A stretch of DNA of 64,000 nt from contig JANCIK010000011.1 of NCBI GenBank assembly GCA_028532985.1, positions 2,728,001 to 2,792,000 on the forward strand, in the 5' to 3' direction. The notes below the pieces were generated by a model, which was given only the letters and a program-made list of their open reading frames with translations, searched no databases and had not been told where the DNA came from. The position numbers and the translations under genes are program-made. The stretch's first letter is position 1; each line of letters begins with the position of its first letter. Shown one piece after another: positions 24,990-36,700 of this stretch. The DNA comes from Stropharia rugosoannulata (lineage: Eukaryota > Basidiomycota > Agaricomycetes > Agaricales > Strophariaceae).

Positions 24990-27693
24990 TCTGAGTAAGT
25001 GAGGTATTTGGGGGTACTGTCCGTGATCTACAGGCATTCAGGAAATTAGAGATTTTATACATTTCACTTCCGCATTTCCGATTAGGGCGTTGGTTGAAAA
25101 TCTCTCAGCTCTTGGAATAAACTGAAACTGAATGGCGTACCTGCGCGTTCTTGGATTTACTGAGTAGTACTTACTTGTATCTCGTCAACGTCTGCCCTTG
25201 AGTATGCCATATGGCTATACTGTATATCTCTACTATTAGCGCCTCCCTGAATAACTTGGTATTAATTTGGCCTTCCAAAGTCACATTAATGAAAGGGCTG
25301 GACACGGTTTCAGATATCATGCTATCATTGTATGTTACGGTATAACTTGGCTGTGTGTTCACCCTGACCACTGAAGTTACCCAGTCGCTCGGAGCCTGGC
25401 TGTCAGCAGCATATTTGGTATCAACATTCCACCCTTCCAAAGCCCCCTTGCGGTCCGGTTGGCACATCACATTATGGTAAATTTTACGACGCGCAACTCC
25501 AAAAATGCTTGATCACTGTGTGAGTGCTTCAAAGTTCTTAATTCTGGGAATTTGAAGAGGTCATGTACGTGTAATAATTACATTAAAATTGAAAATGTAC
25601 TATGCATGTTGACTACATGCCGTTATCGCGTAGTAGGGCGAAATGAATACTTATCATTTCCAAACCATATGTACGTACTCGCTCACTCTGATTGTGACAA
25701 CCACCAGCGTAGTGCCTCACAGCCCACGGTTACATAACTGAGCTGTTACCCGCATCGACGGAATGCATTCTGCATTATCCAGCATTAATGCGAAACATAC
25801 AATCCTCCACCGCCGTGTCGTGGCTAGAAGTCCTTCCTGTGACTCTTTAACTCGCATTAGTTAGGTATGCACATTTCTGCGCCATACCAATCTTGCGTCG
25901 ATCCAACTTCAGCCCATCACAAGTCACTCAGTTGCAGTGTTTTGTAATCGCTACGTCCCGTGATATTGCTTACCTATTGAGTTCTCACGAGTGCATAAGT
26001 AAATTGGGTCTGCTTTAGGTCTTCTAAGTACTTAGCCTTATCAATGCCATCATCAGTCTACCATCGTCTTTTCATCCGCTTCACCTCACTATTTAAAGGC
26101 ACCATATTCATTCGCAAACTGTGATTAGAGACCCGTGCGTTCATAAAAGTGCAGAGGAGACGGATGACACCGGTAGGTTGGGACGCCCGTGTCATCGCCA
26201 TGACCAAGTATAACTAAACCAAGTGCTCAAATACATGACCTCGCCTCTCCGAGGTGTGTAACCGCATACTAGTTAAATGAATACATGGTCTGCGTTTTCA
26301 ATCCGATATCGTATACCATCGATCAATCTTCACAGCTGCAGGTTTCTACGAAGCTACCAGACGATTCATAGATTCAGCCAGGATTTATGACGGTTTAACG
26401 AATAAGGACAGGCTGTACGTGATATGGTTGACTTGTATCCTATCTAAAGATTTACCAATGCTAACTTTTTTGAATCTCGATCAAACAGTCCCTCCAAAAG
26501 CACGCATGGAAGGACGAGATGGAGGTAAATCGATGTTCGTTCTAGCGCTACTTCCTGCTGGTATGCCTGCTCACGCATTACTACAGATATCACCAGGTCT
26601 GCCACTCCCTCCGTTCCCATCCCACCCGCGCTCATGCATCCCTACTAACAGCCGGACTCATTTCAGATCGCTGTGCCCAGCCTCGCTGGGCAACTTGCCC
26701 TACTCAGGCCAATAGGCGCTCCCGCTTTGTGTTCAATTCCGGCCATCCCAAACGCTCATCAAGGCAACTAATGTTTAAGTATTGAACCCCTATACTGTCG
26801 CTGGTAGTAATCCTGGTATCCTCGCGGAATGGATGTACATGGCAGGAACAGGACAACTACTATAGCAATGGGACACAGCTGCCTAGATTTATTCGCGGTT
26901 TAGCATTAATATGCTACATCGAGTATGGTTAGGCATCTCCAATCTGTTTTCCGGTGCCATTAGTAGTTGTCCGCTATATGCCAGCATCCTAGTCTGCAAC
27001 ACGCCTATTACATTGACCGAAACACCATCCCTTCACAAGTCTGCCTGCCGTCAAACAGGCTTCTCTCTCATTAGACGGTCGAAAGATCAATATTTATATA
27101 TAGACGTAGCAATGGTATATAGAATAGTACCTTTAACTATGCGTATATTTGATTTACAAATCGAATGTTGAACATTAAAGCAAAAATACTCATCTCGAGC
27201 AATTACTCCCAGCTCCCAATCACGAAGCTGAACGGCCACCTCATTGAACGCATAGTGGCCAACATACTAGTGTAGAGCGGTGCGGTTCGCCTACGGGCCG
27301 TATACGCCTCTGGTGTGCCACATCGCACCGCCGCACGCCGCACACTGAGCCTGAGGTACAGTACACTGACTCCTTCCTCTCTTTCCCCTGTCTTCCTTTG
27401 CAATTGGCGTATATACCCAATTAGTATGATAACTCTTACCCGCGGGCCAAGTCGATCGTATCCATATGTCTACGCGAGCCGTATAGCATTTTGGAAAGCC
27501 ACATAACGTCCTGTTGAGCTTGAGGCTGTACCGCTTAAGATTTACATCTGGGATACGAGGTCCTTTTTCGAAATTTGATGTAGTAAAGCCTTCCTCCCCT
27601 ACGGCGTCTAATTATAGACTTGGTAGAGATGACGAGTTCCGATTCTTATCTTTGCGGCATTGATCGTATGTCTTACTCAAATTATATAAGTAA
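24990..27693. other. Intergenic region, no gene seen
   Basis: Includes a 99-codon minus frame at 25171-25470 with acidic, threonine-rich content that I cannot connect to a gene. No repeats or domains recognised. Confidence 0.4.
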
Positions 27694-27697
27694 ACGC

Positions 27698-28088
27698 TGT
27701 AAGATTAAGTTTTTTTGTGTAAGTGCGAGCGACGACTTGTGTGGTCGTCTTGAGGGTGGTTCAAGGAATAGGACTAAAGAATAAATGATAGACTAGAGTT
27801 GGGCGAACTTGAAGAGGTACGGCTGCATGTACTGACTCCAACTGTACTTTGGATGGTAAAACGAGGGTGGGTCGTCAATTAACTGCCTAGCTACATGTAC
27901 ACGGCGTCTTTTTATACTGTAAAAGCATGTGTATATAAATAAAATGTAAAACTTCTCCTGACTCCTGAGGGCCAACCGAGTTCTCTCCAGAATATTCTTG
28001 CCATGATGCCCGATACCCAAAGATATTTCTTCGATTGACCTATACCAAATGGATCTTTTCTGCGCGCACGCAAATAGCGCACCTTACA
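27698..28088 (-). mobile_element. Solo LTR (inverted orientation)
   Basis: On the minus strand it starts TGTAAGGTGCGC and ends AATCTTACA, so it has TG...CA ends with a 6-bp terminal inverted repeat. It is flanked by the 4-bp direct repeat ACGC (27694-27697, 28089-28092). It is a diverged, longer (391 bp) relative of the copies at 29424 and 45033, recognisable from TTAACTGCCTAGCTACATG, CTCCTGACTCC and GCAAATAGCGC (plus-strand reading). No internal retroelement sequence adjoins it. Confidence 0.78.
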
Positions 28089-28282
28089 ACGCCTTATTTT
28101 TTTTTCGTTCTACTTATGTATTTCATATGATTTTAGATCTAAGAACTTATCTCGATGCCACAGCATAAAGTATAGTAGCGATCTTGGGCAAGTATCTAGT
28201 CTTTGCAGGGAGACATACATATATAAGGATCTTATACGACATATGAGATAAGAAACACAGGTCCAATGCAGCCCATTCGTAA

Positions 28283-28680
28283 TTAAATACACCCAACCTG
28301 GAACCCAAATGATTCCGTCCCGGGCGCCTGGATGCACGAGTTTCCGCCTGGACAACTGACGGGAACAGTCCACTCGTCATGGTTGCATTGCCCCTGAGCC
28401 TATAAAATGGCACATTAGTTAGCTTTGATTGGCAAGACAATATTATAAACATGGAAAAGAGACGCACCCAGGTGTGGATCATGGCGTTGTCCAAGCTCGT
28501 AATACGGATGCTATTCACTCCGCTCTGCGTTATGCAGCCGTTCGAACCGAACGTGCCGCTGTCGGTTGTAATCAAGTCCTGGCAGTTGGAGTCTGCGTAC
28601 AGCTCGATGCTGTACTCGCTTGCGCTGACGCTGAGCGCGCCGGAGAGGAGGGAGAGTGCGAGCAGGGTGTAGTTGCGCAT
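28283..28680 (-). CDS. Small secreted cysteine-rich protein
   Basis: Exons 28468-28680 and 28283-28399 on the minus strand give 109 aa. The 68-nt intron has a GTGCGT donor and TATAG acceptor and is phase 0. An N-terminal signal peptide is clear (MRNYTLLALSLLSGALSVSA, cleavage near residue 20). The mature part of ~89 residues has six cysteines, so disulphide-bonded and extracellular is likely. TATAAAAG lies ~70 bp upstream of the ATG on the minus strand. Proteins of this size and make-up are often called effector-like small secreted proteins; that label is inference and I recognise no family. The gene lies between two solo LTRs in opposite orientation. Confidence 0.7.
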
Positions 28681-28747
28681 CTTGTTCTTGAGTGTTAGTT
28701 GAAGAGGAGTAGAAATACTGCTTTGAAATATTTTGCGTGCGCAGCTT

Positions 28748-28757
28748 TCTTTTATAC
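28748..28757 (-). promoter_or_regulatory. TATA box of the secreted-protein gene
   Basis: TATAAAAG read on the minus strand, about 70 bp upstream of the ATG at 28680. Confidence 0.5.
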
Positions 28758-28759
28758 TT

Positions 28760-29419
28760 CATGGACCTCGAGTGGTGTTTCAATAATCGCACCGAGAACT
28801 TCATCTCGAAATAGAAGTGGTGTGCGGTTTACGTTGCGAACGCGAGTCCGCATTGCTCGCTCCTGTCTAAAGTACCAAAATATACAATGTGTTATTAATA
28901 ACTTTCGAATGCACCAAATTAGTATCACGGGTGATAGAATGCCCCAGAGTCAGTTATCTCCGATCAGATAGCGCTCTAGATGGCCTATCAGTGCACTTCC
29001 TTTCGTTTAGAGCATTGTATGGCTGTAATGACACGTATTCTGTGTATGGTCTGTGATTAACTATGTCACGCTCATCTACCAGGGGGCACGCTGTATTTTA
29101 CCAGAAGAACGAAATCTACATCCACATATTGAGTGCGGTGGACTTGAATGCAGGTCCCGGTTAGATCGCAGAAGGGGCAAGATGAAATAAAAATAGCTAC
29201 ATGTTTATATTTATAGCCGCCCGGGATTTCCATAATCGGATTTGACAGACACGTGGTGCGTACTCGAAGAGAAAGGCAGATACCTGTTCCGTGTTTCATG
29301 ACATGCCAGGACTCCGGATACACGTGAATGAGAATAAATTAAATATTTGAGTACAAATTACATCCAGTGCTTTCGCTATACTCAATGTACTGCACCGCTG
29401 GCGATAGCTTCTGAGCGCG
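28760..29419. other. Intergenic region, no gene seen
   Basis: No supportable coding, RNA or repeat feature. Confidence 0.45.
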
Positions 29420-29423
29420 CTAA

Positions 29424-29734
29424 TGTAAGGAGCGCTATTTGCGTGAGCTTGGATCCGGCCGATTTGTGGTACAATTTTCCAGTGGTACGATTTCTTTAGA
29501 AATAATCTATGTGGTGCTTCGGAGTCAGGAGATATTTCTACATATTATTTTGTATTTAAGGACATTGTGTACATGTAGATAGGCAGTTAATTTACCACCC
29601 ACTTTCGTTCATATTTAGCCGTAGCTCGCACAGACACAAGTCATTAAATAAATTTCAATCCTTTCTTTCTTTGAACAAACTCCCTCAAGACGACCACACA
29701 AGTCGTCTCTCGCACACACAAACACAATCTTACA
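29424..29734 (+). mobile_element. Solo LTR
   Basis: Starts TGTAAGGAGCGC and ends AATCTTACA (TG...CA, 6-bp end repeat), flanked by CTAA on both sides (29420-29423, 29735-29738). Near its 3' end it has a stem of GACGAC and GTCGTC around a 7-nt loop. It is the same family as 27698-28088, 45033-45349 and 57089-57331. Confidence 0.8.
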
Positions 29735-29738
29735 CTAA

Positions 29739-30287
29739 ACTGCACATCCAAACTCGAATGTTCGTGTTAAATTGACTGCAGTACAGCGAATAGAAAGAGT
29801 TTTATATTAGCGTGAGAATTCTACATGGGTGCATACTAAATCTCACCTGTGCACTCTTGCCTAACCCATGTTAAACTGACTTTAATTCTGTAAGCCCAAG
29901 CAAGATTACTAGGAGCTAATTATTTACTGTGGAAGGTCTAATTATTCCTTGCAGGATTGTCTGAGAATACCATATCCAGGAGCAACATCACTGATAGCTT
30001 TGGTATAGTGGTCACTAAGCCGACTCGGTTGAGTCCTGTGTTATCGGCATTCACGATGATGTATTGCTGCAAGTAGGACAAATTATCGAGAGCTAAAGCA
30101 TCAAATTCTATTGCCTCCTGAAAGGCCTATGATCATAAGAATTAACAGTGCCGAAATGAGTGCTGATTTTTGAATACGACTCATCTGTTACAAACGCCAC
30201 AAGTGTCCCTAGGTAAACTACGTGACGTTGGCTAGAGCACGCAAGACCGACGAAATATGGAATCAGCAACGTAAAGGACATGGTTGG
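29739..30287. other. Intergenic region, no gene seen
   Basis: No supportable feature. Confidence 0.45.
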
Positions 30288-30294
30288 TATAAAA
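30288..30294 (+). promoter_or_regulatory. TATA box of the CmcJ-like remnant
   Basis: TATAAAA lies 83 bp before the ATG at 30371. Confidence 0.45.
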
Positions 30295-30370
30295 CATATG
30301 TGCTCGACACCCATTTCACGCACTCGACTTCTCCCTCACAATCCTCGTGAAGAATCTGCAATATTCAATA

Positions 30371-30560
30371 ATGGCAAGCTCAGCTCCAGAATTCACCACG
30401 GCCGCACTCAGATACGGCTTGCCTCCTGCCAACGGCAAGCACGCTTTCATCAACACAAACCTGCCGGCCACATCACCCGAAGGGCATAACTTTACCAGGA
30501 AGGACGAAGAAGGAAAGGAATTATAATTGAAAATGTCCATGGATACTGTTTCTCCTACTG
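30371..30560 (+). pseudogene. CmcJ/AsaB-like oxygenase, N-terminal remnant
   Basis: ATG 30371 opens a 51-codon frame ending TAA at 30524-30526. ALRYGLPPANGKHAF and the following NLPATSPEGHNFTRKDEE match from memory the start of the fungal CmcJ/AsaB-like hydroxylase/desaturase family (typically about 270-300 aa, beginning TLRYF.PPADG...). After codon ~49 the expected IENVHG continues in another frame past the TAA, and then homology fades. So the gene has a frameshift and has lost most of its length. The promoter TATA is still present. Confidence 0.5.
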
Positions 30561-31749
30561 CTAAATGTGTTAATACCTCTATGGAATAAGACCGGTATTA
30601 CACCAAATCTTCCAGGTAGACAGAATTTACCCTATGTAAGCCCTATAACACGTTTAAATGAGGACCCCTTCTACAAGTGATGAATACTGAGCTTACGATG
30701 AACACTCACCAACGCGAACATAGTTGTAGTAAAGGTATCACAGCCACACGCTCACGCCTGTTGGGTTCATGGCAATAAGTGCTCTGAAGTATAGTTTTAT
30801 GCTTCATTCTGTAAGACAAATATCTAATCTACTGAGGTACAAGATAGATAGCTAACCAATGTTTGCCAGTGTAACATTCTCCACAGCGACATAAATGACA
30901 AGGTTTCTGAGGTCTAGGTAAGCCAAGACATGCGGCAACAACCAGCCGCGTGTATTGGGCTGCACCGTATACGGTCGCTTAAGAGCGCGACCGTCCGGCT
31001 TTCCATAGATATTTGATCCAATGGAGTATATTACCAACTCACCACCTCATTGTTCTACATGTACTTGACAGACTGATGGGAGCTGTCTTATCTTATTAGT
31101 TGTTTCGAGCACTAACACTAACACTCACTGGTACAACAATGATTTATGCAAATCAAAGACTGATCAGATAAATGTAAATGTCCGTGCGGCAGTGAGTGGG
31201 TGCGATTGCGATGAATCAAAGGGAAGGGGACCATCATAGAAATAGATAATGGAGCACACCACCACGGCCACGGCTGAGCGCGGTGAACGGATACACCGCG
31301 TTCAGGGTTTACAAAGGTCATTGATGCGTGAGCGTATGTCGGTGAGGGTTAGGAGCCGTGCAAGATAAAGGCAGCATGAGGAATACTATATGGGGAGACA
31401 CATGCAGGCATGCCTGTTACCACTCTTTGCACTTGGTGCACTTAGTACTCTAGATGAATAAACATGCCTGGATCCCGCCTGCCTCATCGCTGCTTAATCT
31501 GTGCGCCCAATAAGCTCAGGAGGTGCCGGTGATGGATGGTGGTAAGGCGATAGGAACTTCCAAAGAATATATAACTGCAAGAGAGCGAGAAATGACGAGG
31601 AAGACTGGGCACGGGGGACGCCGGTCTAGCTTCTTCTCAGCTTCTGGGTCCGATGGGCGTTAGCAGACCATCTGGGACTCTTGCCGCAGCCTTTGAGCGT
31701 ATATACTTTATCTGCTGAAGCGCCTCCAGCCTGTTATTCCGTAAGCTTT
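30561..31749. other. Intergenic region, no gene seen
   Basis: Contains a short hairpin (CGGTCGC...GCGACCG near 30972) and, at 31750-31764, the sequence duplicated by the LINE insertion. No gene supported. Confidence 0.45.
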
Positions 31750-31764
31750 ACACACACAAAATGG
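31750..31764. repeat. LINE target-site duplication, 5' copy
   Basis: ACACACACAAAATGG, identical to 38207-38221. Confidence 0.85.
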
Positions 31765-31890
31765 AAGCTCCTTGATCTTTAACCACGACATTCTCTTTTC
31801 TTCCCACGGTTTACCGGGAGCAGAAAAGGGCCCTCGTCGAGGAAAGACTTAAGATAGCACAGAATAACTATAGTACATAGCACATACAAC

Positions 31891-33738
31891 ATGGTAAACG
31901 ACGCAAACAGCAACGAGAAGCAGACAGGCATTCGAAAGTCGACCAGAAGTGCGGCAAAACGCACTATGGCGGAACGGGATGACCCTGGCAGCGACGACCG
32001 GGGTCAGCCAGCGAAGAACAGAAAGAACGTCACTGATGAAATAACAGACCCTGCGGAAGCCAAGGAATACCTGGTGCGCAACAGTATGCTAATCGATACT
32101 GCTGACACGGCCAGTGCACGTGACGTAGCGACGGCACTGTTCCACATCGCAGAGGTAGCAGGAATGCCAGCGGGGGTTAGAAAAATGGTCCGGGCGGCGG
32201 GCTACCTCGTCAAGGACTTCGACCAACACGACGCGAACGAAGTTATAAGAGAAGCCGCGACAACTCAGATAGATGTTATGACAGAAGAAGCAAAAAACGT
32301 GGCAGCCCATGTTGCGGCTGTACTAGAGGCGGCGGTGACGGAACAAGTGGCTCGACTCGGCCACGCCGCAACGGCTGCCATACAGTCAATGGCGGCGACA
32401 GCTGCATCGAACGAATCAGCACCATCAGCGACGATGCCAATGGAACCAAGGCCGTCGACACCGTACCGCGACGCCCTCATGCGATCCCCGTCCCCAGTGA
32501 CCCCGGTGGGCACCAAGACCCAGGGACAGCCACCAAACAACTTAAAGGCACGCGACCACGCCGCAAACGGCGAGAACAGGAGAACCAGAGCTGAGGCGCA
32601 GGAGGGCATCAGGGCAAGGCAATTCTTGATAGACTTCCCTGCTAACTCGACTCTACGCGAACTCACAAAACAGCAAGCCTATGCAATGTTCAACAAAGCA
32701 CTAGAGACAGCAAGCGCACCTACACCAGGGGCGGCTCATCGAATCCGCTCGGTAAAAATACTGAAAAATAAGGGCTTCCTGGGTGAATTTTTGACTGACG
32801 CAGGGGCCAAATGGATACACGGCCTAGGAAATGCCGAAGCCTTCACGAAGGAAATCGGCGGCGGTAGCACCTGGCGGCCTCGCACCTATGCAGTCATTGC
32901 ATTCAACGTATCTCACACTTTCAACCCAAACTCAGCAGAACATGCAAGGGAGGTCGAAATCGCCAACGGATTGAAGACCAACAGCCTGGTCCGGACAAAG
33001 TGGGCCATTGCACAAAGCAGGCGACGGGAAGGTATGAAGAACTCGCCACTAATACTAATGTTCCAGGACATCAAAGCGGCGAATTTGGTTGCAGAGTACG
33101 GGATGCGGTTCGGCGCAGCCAACTGCTCCACGCGTAAATGCAAAAGGGAGCCGCCGAAATGTCTGGTCTGTCTAAGCTGGAGCCACATGGCAGGAAGCTG
33201 CACAGCAGAAGCACCCACGTGCGGGTTATGCAGCGACAGCGGTCACCGTATCGAGTTCTGTCTCAACAAAAATCGGCCCAAATGTACTCCCTGTGGCCGC
33301 GCAGGAATAACTGGGAAAGCAGCTGCCCACTCCAGCTACGACAGGCAATGTGCCACTTTCGTCGAAAAGTGCCGCGAATATGATGAGCAGCACCCCGACA
33401 ATGCATCACCACATTTCGGCTCGGACAGCGATGACAGTGACTCGGACTCCACATTCAGCGGGGAAAGCATAACGGCCCTGCCACCGACAATGAGCAACCA
33501 CCCGTCAGCCTCAAACGAAGCGGACATACCAGCTGATTTAGCGACACCTATCCGGGTCAACCTGACGGCAATGGCAGAGGAGACCCGCCGCGCCAAGGAG
33601 GCCAGCAGACAAACTACACTGCTAAACTTCAGCAAAACGAGGGGCACACTAGAGGTAAAACCAGAGGCGCCGCGATCCGATTCCTCGGGAGAGAATGAAG
33701 AGCCGGCGTCACCTGGCCTCTCATACACTTCTGAATGA
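31891..33738 (+). CDS. LINE ORF1 protein (nucleic-acid-binding, zinc knuckles)
   Basis: 615 aa. The N-terminal ~100 residues are basic and polar, followed by an alanine-rich helical region (~residues 125-180) and a proline-rich linker (~180-225). Near residues 424-437 and 443-456 there are two CCHC knuckles of the form C-x2-C-x4-H-x4-C (CLVCLSWSHMAGSC, CGLCSDSGHRIEFC). A third irregular Cys/His cluster follows. The C-terminus is acidic. In LINEs this protein coats element RNA and chaperones it. The stop codon TGA overlaps the ORF2 start (ATGA at 33735-33738). Confidence 0.88.
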   Translation: MVNDANSNEKQTGIRKSTRSAAKRTMAERDDPGSDDRGQPAKNRKNVTDEITDPAEAKEYLVRNSMLIDTADTASARDVATALFHIAEVAGMPAGVRKMVRAAGYLVKDFDQHDANEVIREAATTQIDVMTEEAKNVAAHVAAVLEAAVTEQVARLGHAATAAIQSMAATAASNESAPSATMPMEPRPSTPYRDALMRSPSPVTPVGTKTQGQPPNNLKARDHAANGENRRTRAEAQEGIRARQFLIDFPANSTLRELTKQQAYAMFNKALETASAPTPGAAHRIRSVKILKNKGFLGEFLTDAGAKWIHGLGNAEAFTKEIGGGSTWRPRTYAVIAFNVSHTFNPNSAEHAREVEIANGLKTNSLVRTKWAIAQSRRREGMKNSPLILMFQDIKAANLVAEYGMRFGAANCSTRKCKREPPKCLVCLSWSHMAGSCTAEAPTCGLCSDSGHRIEFCLNKNRPKCTPCGRAGITGKAAAHSSYDRQCATFVEKCREYDEQHPDNASPHFGSDSDDSDSDSTFSGESITALPPTMSNHPSASNEADIPADLATPIRVNLTAMAEETRRAKEASRQTTLLNFSKTRGTLEVKPEAPRSDSSGENEEPASPGLSYTSE

Positions 33739-36700
33739 ATGAAGCCCCACTGAACCGCCTCAGAATTTTTCAGATAAACCTAAATAAATCAGACAGAGGC
33801 CATCTCGACCTCATAAATAGGCCACTACACAGGGATTGGGATATAATCCTCGTGCAAGAGCCCCATGTAACAGCAATGGGCCTAATCAGGACACCAAGAA
33901 AATTTACAATAATATACCCAGCGGAGCGATACACATCAGGCGCTGCCCAGGTGCGCTCTGTTATCTTCGTAAACTCTAATCTAGCCTCTAGCTCCTGGCG
34001 AGCGGTTAACATACCTAAATCCACGGATCTCACTGCGGTCCAACTGCTAAGCGGTGACCGCTATGTAACGATCTTTAATATCTACAATGCATGCGAGCAC
34101 ACAAAAACAATCAGGCGCCTAAGACGATACCTAACAAGGAATAAGTCAGCGCTATGCCCAAAACACACTGACGGAATCATCATAGCAGGAGACTTCAATG
34201 CCCACCACCCCATGTGGGATGCACCAGGGGATGACAGGTTGTTCACACCTGCGGCTGACAGGCGGGCTCAGAAGGTAATCCAAATAGCAGAGGAACACGA
34301 CATGGTCATGGCTCTACCGCCTAGCATCCCCACCCTCCGCCACTTCCGAACAAAGCTGCTATCGCGACCCGACAATGTATGGTGCAGCGACCACCTGCTA
34401 CCTCTATTTGTACGATGCGACACAGACGGATATGCACAAACACCATGCATGGATCACTACCCGGTGACAATGGTACTAACGATGCCGCAGGATAGAGTCG
34501 ACGAACCCCCCTCCAGAAACTTCAGGCAAACCGACTGGGACTCCTTCCGCGCGGAGCTGACTCAGCGGATAGCACAGATACCGGAACCAGGCATACTAAC
34601 AACAGCGGAACAGATACAGACTGCAGCGTCCAACCTAACGGCAGTACTACAAGAGACGATAGAAAGTGTGGTCCCACTTAACAAACCGTGCCCATTCTCG
34701 AAGCGCTGGTGGAACGGCGAGCTGAGCGCTCTGCGAAAAGAGGTAAATGTTCTGAGCAGAATAGCATACCGACACAGAACGCTACGCGAACATCCCAGCC
34801 ACGAGGAGCGACGACAGAAGGCGAGGCAATATGGCGATGCCATTGTGAAAGCTAAGACGAGACACTGGGAAGATTTCCTCGACAACGCATCCAGCAGCGA
34901 CATATGGACAGCCAATAAATACATCTCAACTCAAGCAAACGACGGCGGTAAGACCAGGATACCCTCACTGACATCTCTCAGGCATGACAATACCACGATG
35001 ACGGCAGATTCAAATGAGTTAAAGGCAGAGGCCCTGGCTGCTGCCTTCTTCCCGCCGGCGCCCGCTCTATCCACGGTCCCAGAAGGTTACAATTACCCAG
35101 CACCGATGGCCGACCCCGACCCGATCACGATGATGCAGCTCCAGGAACACATCACACAACTATCGCCATTCAAAGCCCACGGGCCAGACGGTATACCAAA
35201 CAAGGTGCTGCAGGAGACATCAGAAATCATAGGGGACTACCTGCTCCCGCTGTACCAAGCAATTCTTGACCACGGCCACTACGTCGACGAATGGCGCGAA
35301 TTCACCACAGTGGTCCTGCGGAAACCGGGCAAACCAAACTACGGTATCCCCAAAGCATACCGACCGATTGCACTGATCAATACACAGGCTAAAGTACTGA
35401 CATCCATAGTAGCTGACATCATCTCAAGGCTGGTGGAACAACGCGGCCTACTGCCAGACACCCACTTTGGAGGCCGATCTGGCAGGATGACGACAGACGC
35501 GGTTCACCTGCTAGAGGGAAAAGTAAAGGCAGCATGGCGCAAAGGCCAGGTTGCCTCCGTCCTATTTCTCGATGTTGAAGGCGCCTTCCCAAACGCAGTA
35601 ACTGACCGCCTGATACACAACCTTAGGAAACGACGGATACCAGAGCAACTCGTGACCTTCATCATACAACTACTGCAGAGGCGACGAACCCGCCTCAGAT
35701 TCGACGACTACATGTCGGAACTGATCTGGATCATCAATGGCATTGGACAGGGTGACCCCCTTTCGATGATACTATATATAATCTATAACGCAGACCTCCT
35801 GGAAGTGGCACAAAACACGGGCGGCCCAGCAATAGGATTTGTCGACGATGTTATGGCCATAGCCGTCGCGAAATCGTTCAAGAAAACAGTTAAGTTACTA
35901 ACAAGTTTCATGGAGAAAAGAGGAGGAGGCTTCGAATGGGGCCGCGACCACAACTCAAAAAACGAGCTCAGTAAACTAGCGGTCATGCACTTCTCGAGAC
36001 GACGACGGCCCGACCCACACAACCCAGGCCACACAAGGCCCCTGCACCACCCCAAACTACGCCTGCAGGGCGTCACAGTTGCGAATGTACCTCACTACAA
36101 GTACCTAGGCATATACATGGACCGAGAACTGCGGTGGACGACACAGATGCACAAAGCGACAGCGAAGGCAACCTCCTGGACCTTGGCTTTCCGACGACTA
36201 TCAAGCGTAACCTGGGGCATCTCAGCCAGGCTCATGCGGCGCCTATACATATCGGTAGCCATCCCAAAGATGACTTATGGTTTGGACGTATGGTATACTC
36301 CGCCGACACTAAACACCGGGACAACACGGCGCCGCGGATCAGTGAAAGCCCTTAACACCATGGGCAGCATACAGCGCATTGCGACTCTGGCCATCACAGG
36401 GGCACTCCGCACGACCCCGACATTGCTGCTGGACGCACATGCAGGCCTCCTCCCAATCGAGCAAATGCTGCGGAAAATATGTCACAGATCACTGGTGCGC
36501 CTATGCACACTTCCTCGGACTAACCCTATTTCCAGATGGATACTCCACGAAGCCACACAGCCGCCAACGACCCACCTCACGGCAATCGCTCAGCTCTTGA
36601 AAATATACCCAGATGTACGGCCACAAACAATGGAGACAATACCAATACGGGCGGCACCAGTAACGCGGGCACGACTGTTCGCAATCCACAGGCCGTCAGC

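Noticed and set aside
25171..25470. Extra N-terminal exon of membrane protein paralogue 3
   Set aside because: The sequence is soluble and threonine-rich, a TATA box lies between it and the chosen start, and the other two paralogues have no such domain.
29424..29738. Helitron 3' end, suggested by the GACGAC/GTCGTC hairpin
   Set aside because: The stem is too far from the element end, there is no CTRR terminus, and TG...CA ends with 4-bp target duplications fit a solo LTR better.
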